Assembly (NCBI RefSeq): GCF_003696345.1
Contig: NZ_RFLX01000018.1
Span: 19,578-83,577, forward strand
Reading direction: 5' to 3'
Length of the DNA stretch: 64,000 bases
Origin: Teichococcus wenyumeiae
GTDB lineage: Bacteria; Pseudomonadota; Alphaproteobacteria; Acetobacterales; Acetobacteraceae
Shown: in pieces, positions 16,248 through 24,514 of the stretch
Layout: each line of letters starts with the position of its first letter
How positions within the stretch are numbered: position 1 is the stretch's first letter
The notes under the pieces: model-generated
Database searches by the model: none
Told to the model about the DNA's origin: nothing
The model's input: the letters and a program-made list of their open reading frames with translations, nothing else
Made by a program: the position numbers and the translations under genes

Positions 16248-17449
16248 GCAACGTCCAATCGCTCACCTAGGGAGAGTTCGAGGATGCAGCGCTGGTCCTG
16301 GGCCGGATGCCCCGTCAGCTTCGCCCGTAGCTGGTGGATCAATGCCTTGAGCACCCGGCCCGCGGCCCTGGCCGGCGGCTGCCCGGCCGCGCTGGCGGGT
16401 GCGCTGCCTTCCAGCCGTAGGCGCAGACGGTTGTCGGACAGTTGCTCCAGCGCGCAGATGACGGGGGAAAGATCAGCCTCGGGCTGCGCAGCCAGCCGTG
16501 TCCGCAGCAGGTCATCGAAGATCAGCGCCAGCGCCACGGCGCGTTCCACCGGCAGCACGCAAGTGCCGTCGATCTCGCATTCGACAGGCACGGGGCCGCT
16601 GCCGGCGCTGGCACTGGCGGCGAGATCCCGCAGCAGGCCGCCGATCTCGATGCCTTGCAGCCGCGACCTGCCGTAAAGGCGCTGATGCACCGAGGCTATC
16701 ACCAGGATCCTCTGCCGCGCCCCGGCAATGGCCATGCGGCATTCGGGCTGGGCGTCGCTCTCCTCCATGGCGAGCACGCCGATCACGAGCTGCAGCGAGT
16801 TGCGGACGCGGTGGTTCAGCTCCTGCAACAGCCCTTCCTGCACCGCCAGGGCCTGGCGGAGCTCCTGTTCCGTCCTCAACCGGTGCTTGGCCAGGGCCAC
16901 GTACTGGCAGACGGTATGCAGGAAGCTGAGCTCGTCCTCGTCGAACCGTTCGGCCCAGCGGCGGCCAAAGCCCAGCGTGCCCAGCAGTTCATTGCCCTGC
17001 ACCAGCGGGGTGCAGGCATAGGCATCCAGCCCGACCTGGCGGACAAAGGCGACCATGGGGTCATCGGACCTCTGCACCGCCACCGCATGGCAGGGCTTCC
17101 GGTTCCGCGCCACCTGGCCGCAGATGGCCTGGCCGATGTCCAGCGTCGCACCGGCCGCGGCCTCGTCCGGGGTCAGGCCGCCATGGGCTTCCAGTTCCAA
17201 CCGCCCGTCTTCCGTGACGCGGTAGTTGAAAAAGACATCCAGCCGCAATTCCCTCTGAATCAGGCGGAAGAGGTCATCCACCATGCCCGAGGAGTCCTCG
17301 GCCGCGAGCAGTTGCGCGGCGGCCTCGGCGATCAAGGCCAGAAAGCGCAAGGGGCGGCCTTGCGTGAGGGCGGTGACCTGGCTGGCCACGGGTTCCGGGC
17401 TGGCAGCGGCCGCCGGAGGGGCTTCCATGGTCATCTCGAGCCGATTCAT
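16244..17449 (-). CDS. GAF-domain HWE/HisKA_2-type sensor histidine kinase
   Basis: About 401 residues. A GAF domain covers ~residues 35-190 (LIAEAAAQLLAAEDSSGMVDDLFRL ... YACTPLVQGNELLGTLGFG). A HisKA_2/HWE dimerisation domain follows, with the phosphorylated His in LLQELNHRVRNSLQLV (about residue 213), and then a short degenerate ATPase region (ECEIDGTCVLPVERAVALALIFDDLL). No transmembrane segment is seen, so it is cytoplasmic. ATG 17449 (MNRLEMTMEAPP) was chosen because the longer open frame upstream is antisense to the phytochrome gene; ATG 17434 is also possible. The ATP-binding part lacks clear N- and G-box motifs, so activity is uncertain. Divergent from the bacteriophytochrome. Confidence 0.85.
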   Translation of the reverse strand: MNRLEMTMEAPPAAAASPEPVASQVTALTQGRPLRFLALIAEAAAQLLAAEDSSGMVDDLFRLIQRELRLDVFFNYRVTEDGRLELEAHGGLTPDEAAAGATLDIGQAICGQVARNRKPCHAVAVQRSDDPMVAFVRQVGLDAYACTPLVQGNELLGTLGFGRRWAERFDEDELSFLHTVCQYVALAKHRLRTEQELRQALAVQEGLLQELNHRVRNSLQLVIGVLAMEESDAQPECRMAIAGARQRILVIASVHQRLYGRSRLQGIEIGGLLRDLAASASAGSGPVPVECEIDGTCVLPVERAVALALIFDDLLRTRLAAQPEADLSPVICALEQLSDNRLRLRLEGSAPASAAGQPPARAAGRVLKALIHQLRAKLTGHPAQDQRCILELSLGERLDVA

Positions 17450-17612
17450 CCACCGATTATGGCGAAAAACAGGCCGCAGGTCCACCTTGGTCTTGGCGGA
17501 AATACGCCCTCTGTGCCTTGTAAGTTTCTGTTTCCAAATCGAAAAGAACCACCACTGCCCACCGCCCGGGCGGTTTTCCTCGCTGTGCATGGTATCCGTG
17601 CTAAGGTGTTCC

Positions 17613-19781
17613 ATGGTTTCCGAAGCGCGGCTTATCCCTGAACCATCGGTCATCACCGCGGCCAGCCTGGCATCTTGTGACCGAGAGCCCATCCATGTTC
17701 CTGGGGCCATCCAGCCCCATGGCCTCCTCCTTGTCGCTGATGCTGCTTCCCTCGTGGTGGTGGCCGGGGCCGGGGAACTGGAAACCCGGCTCCGGCCCGA
17801 ATGGCTGGGCCACGCGCTGAGCGTGGTGCTAGGCCGGGACCTGGCCCGGATGCTGGCTGAGGTGCAGCCCGGCCCTGGTGGCCTGCTGCACCTGACCGGC
17901 CTGCGCGGCCCCATGGAAACCTTCGATGCCTCGCTGCACCGCAGCGGCCCCTTTATCGTGGTGGAGTTGGAGCCGGCCTCGCCGGAGGTGATGTCGGCCA
18001 CCGAGACGCTGCTGTCGCTGGACCGCGCCGCCACGGCCTTCGAGCGTGCCAGCAGCCTCGCCTCGCTCTGCGACCATGCCGCCCTGACTTTCCGCCAGAT
18101 CACCGGCTTCGACCGGGTGATGATCTACCGCTTCCTCGACGATGGCAGCGGCGCGGTGATCGCCGAGGCACGGGACCCCGGGCTGCCGAGCTTCCTGAAC
18201 CACCACTTCCCTGCCTCGGATGTGCCGCAGCAGGCGCGGCGGCTCTATATCCGCAACCGGGTGCGGGTGATCCCGGACGTGCATTACACGCCCGCGCCGC
18301 TGCGCACGGCCTCGGGCACCATGGCCGACCTGGACATGAGCGACCTGACGCTGCGCAGCGTCTCGCCCATCCACCTGCAATACATGAGGAACATGGGACT
18401 GGATGCCAGCGCCTCCATTTCCATCGTGCAGGATGGCGTGCTCTGGGGGCTGATCGCCTGCCACAACCGCAGGCCGCGCGGCATGAGCTATGAGGCGCGC
18501 GCCGCCTGCCGCGCCCTGGCCGGCGGGCTGGCGCGGCAGATCCGCGCCCGCGAGGAAGCCGAGATCTACCGCGAGCAGCTGCGCCTGCGCTCCGCCGAAG
18601 ATGCGGTGTTGGCCCGGCTGGGCCGCCAGGGCGTCACCGCGGAGGTCATGCAGGACCTCTCCGGCGACCTGATGCAGATGCTCGGCGCCAGCGGCTTCCT
18701 GGCCCTGATGGCGGATGGCCATGCCTCGGCGGGCCATGTGCCGGACCGGCAATACTGGCCGGGGCTGGTCGAGCGGGTGCGGCACCACGGGGCCCAGACC
18801 CCGTTCCGCAGCCATGAACTGGCACGGCAGCATGCCCCGGCGCGTGATTTCACGGCGATCGGCAGCGGGCTTCTGGCCATTCCGCTGGGCGGCGCCCTGG
18901 AGGGCACGCTGCTGTGGTTCCGGGCGGAGAAGGTGGAATTGGTGAACTGGGCCGGCAATCCGCACAAGGGCGTCGATCTGCCGCCCGGCGCCATGCTGAC
19001 CCCCCGCGCCTCCTTCGCGGACTGGCACGAAACCGTACGCGGCCGCTCCGAGCCCTGGAGCCTGGCGGATGTCGCGGCCGCCGTGCGGCTGCGCGACGGC
19101 ATCGCGGACACTTACCGCCAGCGTGAACTGATGCGCCTCAACCAGGAGCTGGACAGCGCGTTGCGCGAGCGTGACCACCTGCTGCTGCAGAAAGACTACC
19201 TGATGCGGGAGGTCAACCACCGCGTCCAGAACAGCCTGCAGCTGGTTTCCTCCTACATGGCCCTGCAGGCGCATGAGAACGACGACGCCCGCCTGACGGC
19301 CTATCTCTCCGAGGCGCGGCGGCGGCTTGCGGCCGTCTCCCTGGTGCATCGCCGCCTTTATCGCGACGAGCAGATGGAGACGGTGGACCTGGGCCGCTAC
19401 CTGAATGAGCTGTGCAACGACCTGGCGCAGTCCATGGGCGATGGCTGGGTCCGCCAGATGCGGGTGGACCTGGCGCCGGTGCTGATGTCCGCCGACCGCA
19501 GCATCCATCTCGGGCTGATCCTGACGGAGTTAGTGATCAATGCCGGCAAATATGCCTATGACGGCGCGGAGGGTCCGATCTCCATCAGCGTCGAACAGCA
19601 TGGCAGCCGCATCCGACTTGTGGTGGCGGACCAGGGAACCGGGTCGGTGAAGCCGGGCAAGGGCTTCGGCAGCAGCATGATCGAGATGCTGACCTCCGGG
19701 CTGGACGGCGAGCTGGAATTCGCGCCCAACCACCCCGGCCTGCGCGCCATCGTGATGGTCCCGATCGACGCCCTGGCCTGA
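17613..19781 (+). CDS. bphP: Bacteriophytochrome with HisKA_2 histidine kinase output
   Basis: 722 residues in the order PAS-GAF-PHY-HisKA_2-HATPase. Cys22 in LASCDREPIHVPGAIQPHG is at the biliverdin-attachment position of bacterial phytochromes. The GAF core has FPASDVPQQARRLYIRNRV and LRSVSPIHLQYMRNMG. The PHY tongue is visible as LTPRASFADWHETVRGRSEPW. The kinase carries the phospho-His in MREVNHRVQNSLQLV (about residue 536) and an N-box ELVINAGKYAY. Such proteins sense red/far-red light through bound biliverdin. ATG 17613 is preceded by AAGG at good spacing; an in-frame ATG at 17589 is less likely. No heme oxygenase gene (for biliverdin) is in the window. Divergent from a second kinase and its response regulator. 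Confidence 0.95.
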   Translation: MVSEARLIPEPSVITAASLASCDREPIHVPGAIQPHGLLLVADAASLVVVAGAGELETRLRPEWLGHALSVVLGRDLARMLAEVQPGPGGLLHLTGLRGPMETFDASLHRSGPFIVVELEPASPEVMSATETLLSLDRAATAFERASSLASLCDHAALTFRQITGFDRVMIYRFLDDGSGAVIAEARDPGLPSFLNHHFPASDVPQQARRLYIRNRVRVIPDVHYTPAPLRTASGTMADLDMSDLTLRSVSPIHLQYMRNMGLDASASISIVQDGVLWGLIACHNRRPRGMSYEARAACRALAGGLARQIRAREEAEIYREQLRLRSAEDAVLARLGRQGVTAEVMQDLSGDLMQMLGASGFLALMADGHASAGHVPDRQYWPGLVERVRHHGAQTPFRSHELARQHAPARDFTAIGSGLLAIPLGGALEGTLLWFRAEKVELVNWAGNPHKGVDLPPGAMLTPRASFADWHETVRGRSEPWSLADVAAAVRLRDGIADTYRQRELMRLNQELDSALRERDHLLLQKDYLMREVNHRVQNSLQLVSSYMALQAHENDDARLTAYLSEARRRLAAVSLVHRRLYRDEQMETVDLGRYLNELCNDLAQSMGDGWVRQMRVDLAPVLMSADRSIHLGLILTELVINAGKYAYDGAEGPISISVEQHGSRIRLVVADQGTGSVKPGKGFGSSMIEMLTSGLDGELEFAPNHPGLRAIVMVPIDALA

Positions 19782-19902
19782 TGGTGGCCCGGGCGCCCTG
19801 AAGCCGCCGTAACCATGTGCCCGGCTGGCCGTTAACCCCGCGACCCGGGTCGTGAAGCCTCGCATCACACGGCCGAAGGCAGGCTGTGGAGGTGACGAGA
19901 TC

Positions 19903-22176
19903 ATGGCAGACGCTGAGCCGAGAGGTACGCAGGTCCAGGTCGCGAACGCCCGACCCGAGGATGTCGGCAAGGGCATCGCCCGCATCAGCCGCAAGGTGAT
20001 GCAGAACCTGGGCATGCAGCAGGGCGACGTGCTGGAAATCATTGGCCAGCGCCATACCGCCGCCATCGCCGTCGTCCCTTTCGCGGAGGACGAGGACCTC
20101 GAGATCATCCGCCTCGACGGGCTGCAACGGGCCAACGCGGGTGTCTCGGCCGGGGAGCGGATCGAGGTGCGGCGCGTGCAGGCCCGGCCGGCAGCGCGCG
20201 TGACGGTTGCGCCGGCGCAGAAGAACCTGCGGCTTTCCGGCTCAGGCGATGCCCTGCGGCGCACCTTTGTCGGCCGGCCGGTGGTGGCGGGAGATGTGGT
20301 CTCCACCTCCGTCTATCAGCGCGGCGCGCCCGGCGGGCAGCCCGATGAATTCTTCCGGCAGTTCTATGACCGCCAGGCTTTCGCCTTGCAGGAAATCCGC
20401 CTGAGCATCGTCGGCACCGCGCCCAAGGGCATCGTGCGCATCGAGCCGGAAACCGAGATCGAGCTGCTGCCGCAATATGTGGAGCCCAAGGAGACGCGCC
20501 GCGCCGATGTCACCTACGACGATATCGGCGGCCTGGGCGACGCGGTGGACCAGGTGCGGGAGATGGTGGAGCTGCCGCTGCGGCACCCCGAACTGTTCCA
20601 GCGCCTCGGCATCGATCCGCCGAAAGGCGTGATCCTGCATGGCCCGCCAGGCACCGGCAAGACGCTGCTGGCCAAGGCGGTGGCCAATGAATCAGAAGCC
20701 ACCTTCTTCAGCATCGCCGGCCCCGAGATCATGGGCAGCCATTACGGGGAGTCCGAGCAGCGGCTGCGCGACATCTTCCAGGATGCCGGCAAGCGGGCGC
20801 CCTCGATCATCTTCATCGACGAGATCGACAGCATTGCCCCGAAGCGCGAGGAAGCACGCGGGGAAGTGGAGCGCCGCATCGTCGCGCAGCTGCTGACGCT
20901 GATGGATGGGCTGGAGCCGCGCCAGAACGTCGTCGTCATCGCCGCGACCAACCGCGTCGATGCCCTGGACGAGGCCCTGCGCCGCCCCGGCCGTTTCGAT
21001 CGCGAGATCATCATCGGCGTGCCGGACCAGGATGGACGCCGCCAGGTGCTGGCGATCCACACGCGCGGCATGCCGCTGGGCGAGGATGTGGACCTCGATG
21101 CCCTGGCACGGATGAGCTACGGCTTCGTGGGCGCCGATATCTCCGCCCTGGCGCGGGAGGCCGCGATGGATGCGGTGCGGCGCGTGCTGCCGCAGATCAA
21201 CCTGCGGGAAGGCATCCCGCCTGAGGTTCTGGCCGGAATGCGCGTCTACCGGGCCGACTTCGAGAACGCCCTGAAGCGCATCCAGCCTTCCGCGCTGCGC
21301 GAGATCATGATCCAGGTGCCGAATGTCCGCTGGGAGGATATCGGTGGCGTCGCCGCCGCGCGGGAGCAGTTGCGCGAAGGCGTCGAGCTGCCCTTGCGGC
21401 ACCCGGAGGCCTTCCGCCGGCTGGGCATCCGCCCCGCCAAGGGCTTCCTGCTGTTCGGCCCGCCGGGCACGGGCAAGACGCTGATGGCCAAGGCGGTGGC
21501 ACGGGAGGCGAATGCCAATTTCATCGCCACCAAGTCCTCCGATCTACTGTCCAAATGGTTCGGTGAATCGGAACAGCAGGTCAGCCGCCTCTTCGCCCGT
21601 GCGCGGCAGGTAGCGCCCACCGTCATCTTCATCGACGAGATCGACAGCCTAGTGCCCGCACGCGGCGGTGGCCTGGGCGAGCCGCAGGTGACGGAGCGGG
21701 TGGTGAATACCATCCTGGCGGAGATGGACGGGCTGGAAGAATTGCAGGGCGTGGTGGTGATCGGCGCCACCAACCGGCCCAACCTGCTGGACCCGGCGCT
21801 GCTCCGGCCCGGGCGTTTCGATGAGCTGGTCTATGTCCCGGTGCCGGATGAAGCCGGGCGGGAGCAGATCCTGCGCATCCAGACCCAGGGCATGCCGCTG
21901 GCCGAGGATGTGGACCTGGCGGAGATCGCCCGCCGCACCCATGGCTATACCGGCGCCGACCTGGGCGACGTGGTGCGCCGCGCCGGCCTCTCGGCCCTGC
22001 GACAGGATCTCGGCATACCGGCCATCCGGCAGGCGGAGTTCGAGAAGGCCCTGTCGGATTCACGTGCGTCGGTGACGGCGGAGATGGAGCAGCAATATGA
22101 GGAACTGCGCACCAGCCTGAAGCGGCAGGCGCCGATGCAGCGGCGCCGGATTGGTTTCGATATCGACGGTACGTGA
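19903..22176 (+). CDS. CDC48/VAT-type double AAA+ ATPase
   Basis: 757 residues. An N-terminal double-psi-barrel/CDC48 N-domain (~1-200; VANARPEDVGKGIARISRKVM) is followed by two AAA+ modules. D1 has Walker A GPPGTGKT near residue 246, Walker B IIFIDEIDS near 302 and arginine-finger region RRPGRFDREI. D2 has Walker A GPPGTGKT near 519, Walker B VIFIDEIDS near 574 and LLRPGRFDELV. This architecture matches archaeal VAT and eukaryotic p97, hexameric unfoldases, and is uncommon in bacteria. ATG 19903 follows an excellent GGAGGTGA ribosome-binding site; a longer frame upstream is unlikely. No C-terminal HbYX proteasome-docking motif is present (ends FDIDGT). The gene stands alone, so its substrates are unknown. 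Confidence 0.93.
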   Translation: MADAEPRGTQVQVANARPEDVGKGIARISRKVMQNLGMQQGDVLEIIGQRHTAAIAVVPFAEDEDLEIIRLDGLQRANAGVSAGERIEVRRVQARPAARVTVAPAQKNLRLSGSGDALRRTFVGRPVVAGDVVSTSVYQRGAPGGQPDEFFRQFYDRQAFALQEIRLSIVGTAPKGIVRIEPETEIELLPQYVEPKETRRADVTYDDIGGLGDAVDQVREMVELPLRHPELFQRLGIDPPKGVILHGPPGTGKTLLAKAVANESEATFFSIAGPEIMGSHYGESEQRLRDIFQDAGKRAPSIIFIDEIDSIAPKREEARGEVERRIVAQLLTLMDGLEPRQNVVVIAATNRVDALDEALRRPGRFDREIIIGVPDQDGRRQVLAIHTRGMPLGEDVDLDALARMSYGFVGADISALAREAAMDAVRRVLPQINLREGIPPEVLAGMRVYRADFENALKRIQPSALREIMIQVPNVRWEDIGGVAAAREQLREGVELPLRHPEAFRRLGIRPAKGFLLFGPPGTGKTLMAKAVAREANANFIATKSSDLLSKWFGESEQQVSRLFARARQVAPTVIFIDEIDSLVPARGGGLGEPQVTERVVNTILAEMDGLEELQGVVVIGATNRPNLLDPALLRPGRFDELVYVPVPDEAGREQILRIQTQGMPLAEDVDLAEIARRTHGYTGADLGDVVRRAGLSALRQDLGIPAIRQAEFEKALSDSRASVTAEMEQQYEELRTSLKRQAPMQRRRIGFDIDGT

Positions 22177-22259
22177 GGGTATCATCGGCCAGCCCCTGAC
22201 ATGGGAATGGAACATACCGGCATGGCACGCCTCCGGGGCACGGTAGGATGGCAGTGGCC

Positions 22260-22960
22260 ATGAGCGAAGAGCCCGGTTCCGCCAGCAGACAAGGTCGTCT
22301 TCTGGCACGACCAGGGTTGCAGCCGCCATGCCGCAACCCTGGAACACGCCGGCTGGGCCTGGGCCTGCGCCGGGACGGCCTGCTGATGCTGCCGGAGGTG
22401 GGGCAGCACCAGCGCCTGCCGCTTCTGGTGTTGCTGCACGGCGCGGGCGGGCACGCGCAAGGCATGCTGCGGATGTTCGAGGCGCAGGCACGGCAGGCCG
22501 ATGTAGCGCTGCTGGTGCCGGAATCCCGTGGTTCCACCTGGGACGTCATCATGGGCGGCTTCGGGCCGGATGTGGCTTTCCTTGACGAAGCCTTGAGCCA
22601 GAGCTTCGGGGACCATGCTTTCGACCCGGACCGGATCGCGATCGGCGGTTTTTCCGATGGCGCTTCCTATGCGCTGTCGCTGGGGCTGGCCAATGGGGAT
22701 CTCTTTCGTTGGATTCTTGCTTTCTCGCCGGGCTTTGCGGCGGCACCCAGCGCAGCCGGGAACCCGTCGATCTATATCTCGCACGGCACGGAAGACAATG
22801 TGCTGCCCATCAACCGTTGCAGCCGCCGCTTGGTGCGCGCCTGCGCGATGCTGGCTACGACCTGCGTTACAAGGAGTTCGAAGGCGGCCATTTCGTGCCC
22901 GACCATTGCATCCCTGCCGCACTGGCGCTGCTCGCATCGGGCAGTCAGGCGGGGCCTTGA
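22260..22960 (+). pseudogene. Alpha/beta hydrolase (PHB-depolymerase/phospholipase-like), one frameshift
   Basis: The first frame encodes a recognisable hydrolase: LPLLVLLHGAGGHAQGM (oxyanion region), then IAIGGFSDGASYALSLGLA with the nucleophile Ser in GFSDGA. After SHGTEDNVLPINRCSRRLV (near 22835) the family-like sequence continues only in another frame (RLRDAGYDLRYKEFEGGHFVP), which supplies the expected C-terminal His (GGHF) and stops at 22960. One base is missing between GTG and CGCCTG. Read as is, the product would have a nonsense tail ending at 22973 and lack the catalytic His. ATG 22248 and 22260 are both possible starts. It is either a recent pseudogene or a sequence error. Confidence 0.75.
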
Positions 22961-23176
22961 CAACCGCCAGTAGAATGCGAAAGGCTTTGTGCCCGCTGCG
23001 GTGGCCTGCTGAGGCTCCCTGTGCGAAGATGGCGGACAGCCCATCACAGCGACCGCGGGTTTCGCAACTCAGCGGCGCAGCACATCGGACATCCTGCCAG
23101 CGTGGCTTCGTAACATGATCTCTTCCGGTCCCGGCGTCACGCCATCAAGCAGATCCGCTTCGCACGGGCAGAACCG

Positions 23177-24514
23177 GTGAGCGGACTTGCCATGCAGGCC
23201 GCGGCCATCGCCGGCCAGGACACGGCCAGGCATGAAGGGCGGCTCCGTTGCTGCGATGATTGTGGGCTGATGGTGCGGATGCCGCATGTCAGCGCCGGCG
23301 TCGATTCTCGCTGCCCGCGATGCGACGCCGTTCTCCGCCGACATCGCGAGAGCCCGCTGCACACGCCGCTGGCCCTGGCGTTGACCAGCCTGATGCTGTG
23401 CATCGTCACGCTCACCACGCCTTTCCTGACGGTCCGGCTGCTGGGGCAGTCGCGGGAGAGCCACGTGGAATCAGGGGCCTGGGCCTTCGCGGATGACGGG
23501 CTCTGGATTCTGTCGCTGGTGCTGATGGCAACGGTGGCGCTGGTGCCGGTGCTGCGCCTTTCCCTGCGCCTGACGGTGCTGGGCGGCCTCCTGACGCGGC
23601 AGCCGCCACCCTGGCTGGGCGCGCCGCTGCGCTGGCACGAGCATCTCGGCGCCTGGAGCATGTTGGAAGTCTTTCTGTTCGGCGCGCTGGTTTCCTATAC
23701 CCGGCTGGTGGACCTCGCCGATGTGCAGCTTGGCCCCGCCGTTTATGGGCTGGCGGCCGTGGTGGTCGCCATGGTCGCGGCCGATGCGAGTTTCGAACCG
23801 CAGGCGGTCTGGGATGCGCTGGAAAGCCGTGGCATCATGGCCCCCTCTCCCCCAATCAAGGCGCAGCGGCCTTCTGCCGCCAGGAAGCCGCAGCGCCTCA
23901 TCAGTTGCCATTGCTGCCGCCGCGTGGCCCCCGCCCGGGAAGGCGAAGCCTGCCTGCGATGCGGCACACCCCTGCACCACCGCAAGCGCAACAGCACCGG
24001 GCGCAGCTGGGCGCTGATCATCGCGGCCTCCATTCTTTATGTGCCGGCCAATCTTTATCCGGTGATGAACATCGTCACCTTTGGACAGGGCGGGCCGCAT
24101 ACCATCATGGGCGGCGTGGTGGAGTTCATCGAGACCGGCTTCTGGCCGCTGGCGCTGATCGTCTTCACCGCCAGCATCGCGGTGCCCGTGCTCAAGCTGG
24201 TTGGGCTGGCGGTCATGCTGATCTGCATCCGGCAGGGCTCCACGCGCGGGCTGCGGCTGCGGACGCGGCTGTTCCGCTGGATCGAGATCCTGGGCCGCTG
24301 GTCCATGATCGATGTCTTCGTGGTGGCGGTGCTGATCGCGCTGGTGCGCTTCGGCATCGTGGCCTCTATCACCGCGGAGGTCGGCGCCGCCTGCTTCGGC
24401 TGCGTCGTCATCCTGACCATGCTGGCCGCCGAGGCTTTCGACCCCCGCCTGATGTGGGATGCCGCCGCGCCGCAGCCTGCCCATGCCGTGCCAGGAAACG
24501 ACCGAACCGAATGA
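23177..24514 (+). CDS. pqiA: PqiA-family inner-membrane protein
   Basis: 445 residues with two PqiA repeats, each a zinc-ribbon-like Cys cluster followed by four membrane helices. Cluster one is CCDDCGLMVRMP...CPRCDA (~25-50); cluster two is CHCCRRVAPAREGEACLRCG (~240-262). Helices include LTSLMLCIVTLTTPFLTVRLL and WALIIAASILYVPANLYPVMN. PqiA works with the MCE protein PqiB and lipoprotein PqiC in phospholipid movement between inner and outer membranes. The start is GTG 23177, or possibly ATG 23192; neither has a strong ribosome-binding site. Its stop overlaps the pqiB start (ATGA). Confidence 0.9.
   Translation: MSGLAMQAAAIAGQDTARHEGRLRCCDDCGLMVRMPHVSAGVDSRCPRCDAVLRRHRESPLHTPLALALTSLMLCIVTLTTPFLTVRLLGQSRESHVESGAWAFADDGLWILSLVLMATVALVPVLRLSLRLTVLGGLLTRQPPPWLGAPLRWHEHLGAWSMLEVFLFGALVSYTRLVDLADVQLGPAVYGLAAVVVAMVAADASFEPQAVWDALESRGIMAPSPPIKAQRPSAARKPQRLISCHCCRRVAPAREGEACLRCGTPLHHRKRNSTGRSWALIIAASILYVPANLYPVMNIVTFGQGGPHTIMGGVVEFIETGFWPLALIVFTASIAVPVLKLVGLAVMLICIRQGSTRGLRLRTRLFRWIEILGRWSMIDVFVVAVLIALVRFGIVASITAEVGAACFGCVVILTMLAAEAFDPRLMWDAAAPQPAHAVPGNDRTE

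Noticed and set aside
17283..17612. N-terminal extension of the bacteriophytochrome
   Set aside because: It is antisense to the divergent kinase gene and lacks phytochrome character; the ribosome-binding site supports ATG 17613.
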